A DNA stretch of 7,521 nt from Bacillota bacterium (GTDB lineage Bacteria > Bacillota > Bacilli > Alicyclobacillales > SLC66). Both the position numbers and the translations under genes were made by a program. Below, one piece after another: positions 1-5,252 of the stretch. A model generated the notes under the pieces. That model ran no database searches. It had not been told where the DNA came from and worked only from the letters and a program-made list of their open reading frames with translations. Position 1 is the stretch's first letter. Every line of letters begins with the position of its first letter. The stretch covers positions 1 to 7,521 of the forward strand of contig JAKACR010000137.1 of the NCBI GenBank assembly GCA_021821225.1, given 5' to 3'.

Positions 1-2
1 GA

Positions 3-31
3 TGTACATGCTTGAAACGGTGTGGGATAAT
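3..31 (+). promoter_or_regulatory. Possible array leader promoter
   Basis: A -10-like GATAAT at 26-31 is preceded by an extended-10 TG at 23-24. A partial -35 TGTACA (3-8, 4 of 6 to consensus) lies 17 bp upstream. Predicted initiation near 38 would enter the first repeat at 64, as expected of a leader promoter. Only 63 bp of this flank is visible and it is not AT-rich (about half GC), so the leader assignment is tentative. The AT-rich flank on the other side is the competing candidate. Confidence 0.3.
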
Positions 32-63
32 GTCTTGTGCGGCATGGCTTTAAAGTGCGGGCG

Positions 64-746
64 GTGACGACTGCTGTGATGCCGAAAGGCGTTGAGCACC
101 TCGATGTGGTGCTGGAGGTCAACACCAAGACCAAGAGTGACGACTGCTGTGATGCCGAAAGGCGTTGAGCACTTCCAAAGCCTCCCGCCGTAGCGAGCAG
201 GCCACCAGTGACGACTGCTGTGATGCCGAAAGGCGTTGAGCACCGGACATTGGCCGGGGTAGTATCCCTGTCAATCCTAGTGACGACTGCTGTGATGCCG
301 AAAGGCGTTGAGCACCACGATGCGCTGATATCCTTCCGGCGTCTGCTCAAGTGACGACTGCTGTGATGCCGAAAGGCGTTGAGCACTGCTGTTTGATGCA
401 CTCGCCATCCGGGATACGTCAGTGACGACTGCTGTGATGCCGAAAGGCGTTGAGCACATGGTACGGGGTGAACGGTTTGAGCGAACTGATAGGGTGACGA
501 CTGCTGTGATGCCGAAAGGCGTTGAGCACGAGATGGTCAATCGGTACGTCAACCAAACGATGGGGGAGTGACGACTGCTGTGATGCCGAAAGGCGTTGAG
601 CACCGACTGGAGGTTAATCGTATGGATCATCACATTGGTGACGACTGCTGTGATGCCGAAAGGCGTTGAGCACTCACGATTACGGCATTCTCTCCGCTTG
701 CCGTTCCCGCGTGACGACTGCTGTGATGCCGAAAGGCGTTGAGCAC
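64..746 (+). CRISPR. CRISPR array, 10 identical 36-bp repeats, 9 spacers
   Basis: Ten exact 36-bp repeats start at 64, 137, 208, 280, 351, 422, 494, 568, 638 and 711. Each begins GTGACGACTGC and ends GGCGTTGAGCAC. The nine spacers (100-136, 173-207, 244-279, 316-350, 387-421, 458-493, 530-567, 604-637, 674-710) are 34-38 bp long and all different, so the array is active or recently active. No repeat is degenerate at either end, so decay cannot show direction. On the + strand the repeat RNA folds into a GAAA-capped hairpin. Repeat bases 14-20 pair with 25-31 and bases 10-12 pair with 32-34, with one bulged G. The stem uses G-U pairs that would become A-C mismatches on the other strand. The last eight bases, TTGAGCAC, resemble the ATTGAAAC-type 5' handle left by Cas6. 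Both points favour + transcription. Spacer length and Cas6 fit type I-A/B/D or III; the subtype cannot be set here. Confidence 0.98.
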
Positions 747-830
747 GCAGATTGGGAACAAAAAATTCTTGTGCTATACGAACCCTCATCAGTTATTGGT
801 TTATGATATTAGGTATAGTTGGGAAGTGGG
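747..830. other. AT-rich flank of the CRISPR array
   Basis: This stretch is only about 36% GC in a GC-rich window and directly abuts the last repeat. It carries no gene. If the array were transcribed on the minus strand this would be its leader; if on the + strand, it is the trailer. I see no convincing -35/-10 pair pointing into the array and no hairpin plus T-run terminator. The rest of the gap to cas6 (831-914) shows no recognisable gene or RNA. Confidence 0.4.
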
Positions 831-914
831 GCTGGACGCGGCGGGATCGAATCAAATGACGTCGGAGAATGGGGACGATGCGCCGGAAAACAGGTGAGCG
901 GGAAACATTTGTTG

Positions 915-968
915 TGCAGAGAGAAAAGGATGCAAGAGAAAAAGTGCATAGAGAAAAGAGTACGAGAG
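915..968. repeat. Purine-rich degenerate tandem repeat upstream of cas6
   Basis: Units of 14-16 bp start at 915, 931 and 945, following the pattern TGCA-(x)-AGAGAAAAG. A fourth, TACGAGAG, starts at 961. The fourth unit is interrupted by the MITE: its first eight bases recur at 1121 and continue there as AAAAAAG. The strand bias (A/G only over long stretches) is striking just before a gene start. It may be a simple-sequence relic or a leader element; no function can be assigned. Confidence 0.55.
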
Positions 969-1120
969 CCTGTTCAAAAAGTGGGCAGGTAAGACGCGCG
1001 CAGTGCAAGGAAGCAGGCAGAAATGCGAGCCGAGCGTACGTTTTCGAGTACGTGAGGGAGCATTTCTGGCGATGACGCGGCAATGTGCCGGGGAGTTCTG
1101 CCCACTTTTTGAACAACCTC
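966..1120 (+). mobile_element. MITE-like element, copy A
   Basis: This is a ~155-bp non-coding element with terminal inverted repeats sharing TGTTCAAAAAGTGGGCAG. The left end reads GAGCC before this motif and the right end, reversed, GAGGT. It is flanked by the direct repeat TACGAGAG at 961-968 and 1121-1128. This is either an 8-bp target duplication, or a 5-bp one (TACGA) with GAG belonging to the element by coincidence. Inside, CAGAAATGC (1018-1026) pairs with GCATTTCTG (1060-1068) and CGTAC (1035-1039) with GTACG (1048-1052), giving a central hairpin. No transposase is encoded, so it would depend on one elsewhere. Copy B at 3454-3607 is about 89% identical in inverted orientation by my hand alignment. 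The element sits 28 bp before the cas6 start codon. The parent IS family is not determined. Confidence 0.85.
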
Positions 1121-1148
1121 TACGAGAGAAAAAAGTGAAGGGGACGGG

Positions 1149-1922
1149 GTGGCCTTGCTGAGCCGAAGGGTGGTGACCCTGGCCTGCATTCGGCCGGGGA
1201 GTCTGCAGGGTGCTGTGAATGAAGCGCTCCACGGGGCGTTCTTTCATCTGGTGAGGGATTGGGATTCCATGGCCGCGACGGATTTGCACGGGGCGGCGAA
1301 CAAGCCGTTCACGATGGGTGCGACCGGAAACGTGAGAATTCACGGGATGGCTGAAGGACAGGAGTGGGCATTCGATGTGAGCGGATTGACCGATGCGGCC
1401 AATCTGGCGATCGACAGGGCGTTTGCGAAGGGCGCGATCGTTCCGTTGGGGAGATCCGCCCACAGGATTGTCAATGTGGCGATGAAAGAGAGCGCCACAT
1501 TCGAGGAATTGGTGGAAACGGGATTTGCGGACTCATGGATGAAAATGTCGTTGGAAGCGCTGTCTCCCACCAGTTTTCGCCGCTTGGGGAGACAGATCCT
1601 GCTTCCGGATCCTGGCCTTGTGTTTGGCACATTGCAAAGAAGATGGAGTGAGTTTTCCACTGTGACACCGGATACTTCCCTGATGGAGCGCTGGCCGGAG
1701 GACGTGCTGGTGACGCAGTTCAATGTCCGCACGGCGGTGGAGACCTTCGACCGCTACAAGATCATCGGTTTCGTCGGGCGGGTGGATTACGGGATTCGTA
1801 CGGAGGCTCCTCAGTATATGCGGGGCTGGTTTCGCGCCCTGGCGCAGTTTGCGCGTTTTGCGGGCCTCGGGTACAAGACGACGATGGGGATGGGACGGGT
1901 CAGGGTGACGCCCGCCCGCTGA
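1149..1922 (+). CDS. cas6: CRISPR-associated endoribonuclease Cas6
   Basis: This is a 257-residue RAMP-fold endonuclease that would cut the repeat RNA at the base of its hairpin to release crRNAs with an 8-nt 5' handle. The C-terminus holds the diagnostic glycine-rich loop, GLGYKTTMGMGRVRV at residues 239-253, ending almost at the stop as in the family. The N-terminal part has the family's histidine-rich helix (ALHGAFFHLV, 26-35) and an LH-(5)-KPFT segment (H47, K52). By analogy with the His/Lys pair of P. furiosus Cas6, H47 and K52 are the candidate catalytic residues; no tyrosine is obvious at the usual place. Translation starts at GTG 1149, five bases after AAGGGG (1138-1143). The length fits the family (about 220-270). 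It lies 402 bp from the array with a MITE between, and no other cas gene is visible, so it is either separated from its operon or a solitary cas6. It ends convergently with the next gene. Confidence 0.93.
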   Translation: MALLSRRVVTLACIRPGSLQGAVNEALHGAFFHLVRDWDSMAATDLHGAANKPFTMGATGNVRIHGMAEGQEWAFDVSGLTDAANLAIDRAFAKGAIVPLGRSAHRIVNVAMKESATFEELVETGFADSWMKMSLEALSPTSFRRLGRQILLPDPGLVFGTLQRRWSEFSTVTPDTSLMERWPEDVLVTQFNVRTAVETFDRYKIIGFVGRVDYGIRTEAPQYMRGWFRALAQFARFAGLGYKTTMGMGRVRVTPAR

Positions 1923-2002
1923 ACGGCCGCTTTCTGAGAGAATCATCGTCTTGCGGGGCTTGTCGCGGAGCCGCTGCGTGCGCGGGGTGTCCGGCCAGTC
2001 GA

Positions 2003-3394
2003 TCAGGTCAACGGGATCCCCGTGATTCTTGCCACTTCTGGATCCCACGCCACCAGATCTTCGGCGCAGACATCGTGGATGGAGCATTTCCCCAGTGCAC
2101 GAGCCCCCATTTGGAGTTCCTCCGAGCAACTTGTGAAAAAGTTCGCGAGACTTCCGGCCCCTTCGTCCTCATTGAACAGGGAATACAACTGTCCGGTGGC
2201 CCACGCCAATTGGGTGGGCGGTTCAAATGGCACGGTTTTTGTGATCTGCGCATGCATCGTGGCGAAGAGCGCGGCGCTGCCGATGTACATGGCGTCTGCT
2301 CCAAGGGCGAGTGCTTTGAGCATGTCGCCCGGCGTCCTGATTCCTCCGGAGATCACCAGATCGACCCGGTCGCGAAGTCCGTTGTCGCGCAGAAACCGGA
2401 CTGCGCGGCAGAGTGCCGCAAGGGTCGGGATTCCAAAGTCGTCCACCAAGATGGCGGGTGATGAAAACGTCCCGCCCTGGGCCCCATCCAGCACGATCAC
2501 ATCGACATCCGCCTGCACCGCCAGCGCCAAGTCCATTTCCAGGCCGTTTCCCGCCGCCATTTTTATCGCTATGGGGACTCCTCGGCCGATTTTCCGCAAA
2601 TCTTTCACCAGTTGCTTCAGCTCATCGTTCGTGTGGATGCCCGGTATTCCTGCGGGTATGTAGAATTCCCCGTTTTTGTTTTGCGACTGCGGCCCGCCCA
2701 TGTCCTTCGCGATCTCGGAATTGACGGAATCTCCCGCGATTGCCGTTCCACAACCGGCGTTCGCCCCCTGCCCGAAGCGGATCTCAATCATATCCGCGAC
2801 GCTCAGGATCTCGTCCGGCGGTCTCCAGGCGGCGCCGTGATATTGAACAACCAGGCGGTGGGCAAGTTCGCGAAACTCCCGCAGAGCCGGCCCTTGTCCG
2901 GTGTTGAAGGCGGTCCCCGCCAAAGCGGTCCCTTTTGCAATCGCCCTTGCAAATGGTTTATTCAATGCGACGCCATAGCCCATGGCGCTGGTCATGACGG
3001 GCAGGGAAAGCGTCATGGGCCGATCCGCGCGTTTTCCGATCACAGTCGCTACCGTTACAGGTTCTGAATCGTTCAGCGCCCTGCGATGCAACTGGACGGA
3101 TGAGAATAACAGTCCGTCAAAATGGGGAAATGGGCGGTGTGTGCCGATGGGCTTCAACAATGCCGCGGGATGATGGGAGCGCAGTTCGTTTTCCACCGCC
3201 CATTGTATCCCGAATTTCCGCAAGGCGGTGACACCTTCAAAGATGTTTTTGGTGTAGGATTCTGTAAACAGTCTTGAAGTCGCCCGCTTCATCTGCTGCT
3301 CCAGTTGGTGACGGATGAACTTTGGCAGGAACAGGGCGGCTGTCAAACCGATTAAAATAAATATGGCCAAACCGCCCAAGATGGCGTTCAACAT
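2003..3394 (-). CDS. Membrane-anchored FMN-binding glutamate synthase-like protein
   Basis: A 463-residue protein matching the FMN-binding central barrel of glutamate synthase (GltS_FMN type). Residues 4-24 form one hydrophobic N-terminal segment followed by basic residues, so the enzyme is probably tethered to the inner face of the membrane. The barrel runs from about residue 80 to 440. It has GTAFNTGQGP (159-169), a VLDGAQGGT loop (301-309), and the phosphate-binding SGGIRTPGDMLKALALGADA (349-368) followed by YIGSAAL. True GltB carries a cysteine cluster for [3Fe-4S] just after this point; here it is replaced by residues through PFEPPTQLAW (389-398), with no cysteine. This matches the stand-alone YerD-like branch, whose physiological reaction is not established; it lacks the glutaminase and GltD parts needed for classical glutamate synthesis. 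The ATG at 3394 was chosen because GGGAGGAG (3406-3413) precedes it by 11 bases and the hydrophobic segment starts there. It is convergent with cas6 across 80 bp. Confidence 0.87.
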   Translation of the reverse strand: MLNAILGGLAIFILIGLTAALFLPKFIRHQLEQQMKRATSRLFTESYTKNIFEGVTALRKFGIQWAVENELRSHHPAALLKPIGTHRPFPHFDGLLFSSVQLHRRALNDSEPVTVATVIGKRADRPMTLSLPVMTSAMGYGVALNKPFARAIAKGTALAGTAFNTGQGPALREFRELAHRLVVQYHGAAWRPPDEILSVADMIEIRFGQGANAGCGTAIAGDSVNSEIAKDMGGPQSQNKNGEFYIPAGIPGIHTNDELKQLVKDLRKIGRGVPIAIKMAAGNGLEMDLALAVQADVDVIVLDGAQGGTFSSPAILVDDFGIPTLAALCRAVRFLRDNGLRDRVDLVISGGIRTPGDMLKALALGADAMYIGSAALFATMHAQITKTVPFEPPTQLAWATGQLYSLFNEDEGAGSLANFFTSCSEELQMGARALGKCSIHDVCAEDLVAWDPEVARITGIPLT

Positions 3395-3453
3395 GCGCCG
3401 CCGCTCTCCTCCCTGTGTCATACCGCAGCAATTTGACGGGTTATTCACTATAT

Positions 3454-3607
3454 GAGGTTGTTCAAAGAGGGGGCAGAACTCCCCGGCGCATTGCGGCGTC
3501 ATCACCAGAAATGCTCCCTCACGTACCCGAAAACGTACGCTCGGTCCGCATTTCTGGCTGCTTCCTTGCACTGCGTGGGTCTTACCTGCCCCCTTTTGAA
3601 CATACAC
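3454..3607 (-). mobile_element. MITE-like element, copy B (inverted relative to copy A)
   Basis: A 154-bp relative of the element at 966-1120, aligned end to end in opposite orientation with about 16-17 differences. The left end reads GAGGTTGTTCAAAGAGGGGGCAG-like sequence and the right end, reversed, keeps TGTTCAAAAGGGGGCAG. The central hairpin (GTACC...GGTACG-like arms around CGAAAACG) is conserved. No target duplication is visible: the bases outside the two ends do not match. It lies 60 bp upstream of the glutamate synthase-like start codon, so any promoter for that gene must lie within or across this element. Confidence 0.8.
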
Positions 3608-3613
3608 TTTTTG

Positions 3614-3656
3614 GAGGTTGTTCAAAGAGGGGGCAGAACTCCCCAGCGCATTGCGG
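3614..3656 (-). mobile_element. Truncated MITE fragment, copy B'
   Basis: These 43 bp repeat the left end of copy B (3454-3496) in the same orientation with one difference (CCCCAGCGC against CCCCGGCGC), then similarity stops abruptly at GCATTGCGG. It starts six bases after the right end of copy B. This is a remnant of a second insertion or of a tandem duplication followed by deletion. Confidence 0.75.
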
Positions 3657-3765
3657 ATTTGAACGGGTTCTATATTTCATGAGAAAAACAATTCTTGTTA
3701 TACCATATTATACAAAATAGCAACCGTTTATGCGCGGACTGCGAAGTCTTCTGGCCGTGAAGCCC
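3657..3765. other. AT-rich intergenic stretch downstream of the MFS gene
   Basis: The gap from 3395 to 3765 is filled by MITE copies B and B' and by this non-coding remainder, whose first ~70 bp are AT-rich. It contains AACAA-TTC-TTGTT, a short inverted repeat around 3690, and a TATAC-rich segment, but no paired promoter boxes that I can defend. No gene or RNA is recognisable. Confidence 0.4.
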
Positions 3766-3791
3766 TCATCCCGCTCGATGGACGATGAGGG
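3763..3791 (-). other. Inverted repeat overlapping the MFS stop codon
   Basis: CCCTCATC (3763-3770) is complementary to GATGAGGG (3784-3791), giving an 8-bp stem with a 13-base loop that includes the stop codon of the minus-strand transporter gene. It could act as a weak 3' stem or terminator, but no T-run follows in the reading direction. Confidence 0.3.
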
Positions 3792-4905
3792 CGAAGGTGG
3801 CGAAGGCGATCCCGACGCCGCAGGCGAGACTGAATCCGCCCCGGTCGTATGCGAGTCCGCCAAGCAGCGAACCAAGCGCCCCGCCGATAAAATACACCGC
3901 CATGTACACGCTGTTCAGACGGCTGCGCGCGGTTGCGGACAGTGCATAGACGCGGCTCTGGTTGGAGATCTGCGCGGTCTGCACCCCGAAATCCAGTAGG
4001 ACGACACCCAGGATCAATATTGCCAGGATGCCCGACCACGCCGCGAGCAGCGCGAAAGCGCCTATCACGCAGACGATGGCGGCGCCGATCATAAAGGCGG
4101 GTCCGCGACGGTCGGCGAAAGACCCCGCAAGCGATGCTCCCAGCATTCCCGCCAGCCCCGCCAGGCCAAACACGCCGGTCACGCCGCTGCCTGCGTGGTA
4201 GGGTGCGGCGGCAAGCCGGTACGCCAAGACTGTCCACAGCACGCTGAACGCTCCGAACAGGGCGCCGCCGATCAGGCTTGCCCTGCGCAGCACGGGCTGT
4301 TCGCGAAACAGTGCCGCGAGCGAGCGCAAAAGCGCGGGATAGCTCGTCCCCGCGTCCGGAACAATGTGCGGCAGTGCGCGGCGGAGAATGAGCGCGAGTC
4401 CGGTCATGATCCCGGCGGCTCCCGCGAAGACCGCGCGCCAGCCGAAAAAAGCCGCCGCCGCGCCGCTCGCGATGCGCGCCAGCAGCACGCCGGCAAGCAG
4501 GCCGCTCATGACAGAGCCGACCGCGCGCCCCCTGCGGTCTGCGGAAGCGAGATCGACGGCAAACGGGACGATCACCTGCGGCACTACGGTGAACAGGCCG
4601 ACGAGAAAACTTGCCAGTTCCATGACGGGAATACTGTCTGCCGCGGCCACGCCGACAAGCGAGACGGCGGTGAGCAGGCAGAGTCCCACGATTAGCCTGC
4701 GCTTTGGCATGATGTCGCCAAGCGGCGTGAACAGCAACAATCCGGCCGCATAGCCCACCTGTGTCGCCATGGCGACATTGCTTGTCTGGCCTGCGGAGCC
4801 GTGAAGGGAGCGGCCGATCAGGGCCAGCAGGGGCTGATTGTAGTAGAGATTGGCGACGGATACGCCGGCTGCGGCGGCCAGTATGAGGGTCAAACGGCGT
4901 CCCAT
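3766..4905 (-). CDS. MFS transporter (drug-efflux-like)
   Basis: A 379-residue inner-membrane protein with about 12 hydrophobic segments, of the major facilitator superfamily. The start is typical of one MFS subgroup: a first helix (7-20) ending in NLYYNQPLL (19-27). The loop between helices 2 and 3 carries the motif-A relative PLGDIMPKRR (61-70), and its counterpart in the second half is GSFADRRGP (261-269). The length is normal for a compact MFS exporter. The substrate cannot be read from the sequence; a proton-driven exporter of small molecules is the usual guess. ATG 4905 is favoured because a near-perfect AAGGAGGAG (4911-4919) lies five bases upstream; longer in-frame starts add a Pro/Arg/His-rich, non-membrane leader. 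It is transcribed divergently from the permease operon. Confidence 0.9.
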   Translation of the reverse strand: MGRRLTLILAAAAGVSVANLYYNQPLLALIGRSLHGSAGQTSNVAMATQVGYAAGLLLFTPLGDIMPKRRLIVGLCLLTAVSLVGVAAADSIPVMELASFLVGLFTVVPQVIVPFAVDLASADRRGRAVGSVMSGLLAGVLLARIASGAAAAFFGWRAVFAGAAGIMTGLALILRRALPHIVPDAGTSYPALLRSLAALFREQPVLRRASLIGGALFGAFSVLWTVLAYRLAAAPYHAGSGVTGVFGLAGLAGMLGASLAGSFADRRGPAFMIGAAIVCVIGAFALLAAWSGILAILILGVVLLDFGVQTAQISNQSRVYALSATARSRLNSVYMAVYFIGGALGSLLGGLAYDRGGFSLACGVGIAFATFALIVHRAG

Positions 4906-4991
4906 CGCGCCTCCTCCTTGATTGTCCGAATGGGCCGGAGCGGTTCCTTTGTGGCGCCGCTGGATCGGCGGGATGCCGCGCTGGCGAGGGG

Positions 4992-5020
4992 ATTGTACCA
5001 TCAGAACAATACCGGAACAA
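4992..5020 (-). promoter_or_regulatory. Likely promoter of the MFS gene
   Basis: Read on the minus strand, a -35-like TTGTTC (5015-5020) is separated by 17 bp from TACAAT (4992-4997), preceded by TGG, an extended -10. Initiation near 4985 would leave an ~80-base leader before the start codon. TTGTTC recurs 11 bases further on within the spacer, so the -35 region holds a short direct repeat that could be a regulator site. Confidence 0.45.
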
Positions 5021-5058
5021 ACGGCGCGGTTGCTTATTTTTAAAAAGGGGCGGGAATT

Positions 5059-5092
5059 CCCATCCCCTTCAGGGGATAGGGGGCGTCACGCC
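5059..5092. promoter_or_regulatory. Two adjacent palindromes in the divergent control region
   Basis: ATCCCCT-TC-AGGGGAT (5062-5077) is a perfect inverted repeat, extended by CCC (5059-5061) against GGG (5079-5081) with one bulged A. Directly beside it, GGCGT-C-ACGCC (5082-5092) is a second perfect dyad. Both lie between the divergent MFS and permease genes in the 347-bp gap 4906-5252. Operator sites are one explanation; no T-run follows, so a terminator is less likely. The regulator is unknown and none is encoded nearby. Confidence 0.4.
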
Positions 5093-5252
5093 GGACACAT
5101 GTTGTGGACGGGTTGCGAATAGAGTTGTACAAACAATGCGCCATAAACGAGGAAAGCAACGAGGCAAGCCATGCGCTTTGCCATGCGATACGGCAGGCGC
5201 GCGATATTGCCGGGAATGTCGGACAGGCGCGGGAAAGGCGGGCGATGGGGCG

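Noticed and set aside
12..31. TTGAAA (12-17) as the -35 of the putative array promoter
   Set aside because: It lies only 8 bp from GATAAT, too close for a sigma-70 promoter.
277..789. Minus-strand open frame of 170 codons across the CRISPR array
   Set aside because: Its protein is just the repeat read in shifting frames (STPFGITAVVT and LNAFRHHSSRH over and over); the array explains it fully.
869..1075. Plus-strand open frame of 68 codons upstream of cas6
   Set aside because: It crosses the purine-rich tandem repeat and ends inside the MITE, has no clear ribosome site and resembles no protein.
852..1463. Minus-strand open frame of 203 codons overlapping cas6
   Set aside because: It is antisense to cas6 and runs through the MITE; composition is that of a shadow frame.
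1923..2002. A bidirectional terminator between cas6 and the convergent gene
   Set aside because: I found no stem with a following T-run on either strand in these 80 bp.
3395..3625. N-terminal extension of the glutamate synthase-like protein
   Set aside because: The extra codons translate MITE copies B and B'; the true start follows GGGAGGAG and begins the hydrophobic segment.
4906..5001. Upstream in-frame start for the MFS transporter
   Set aside because: It adds 32 non-membrane residues, while the ATG at 4905 has a near-perfect ribosome site five bases upstream.
3728..5020. Minus-strand 430-codon frame overlapping the MFS gene
   Set aside because: Arg/Pro/Gly-rich shadow of the GC-rich MFS gene in another frame, with no membrane segments or known motifs.
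5136..5252. Upstream in-frame start for the DUF318 permease
   Set aside because: No ribosome site, and the 39 added residues look like translated intergenic DNA.
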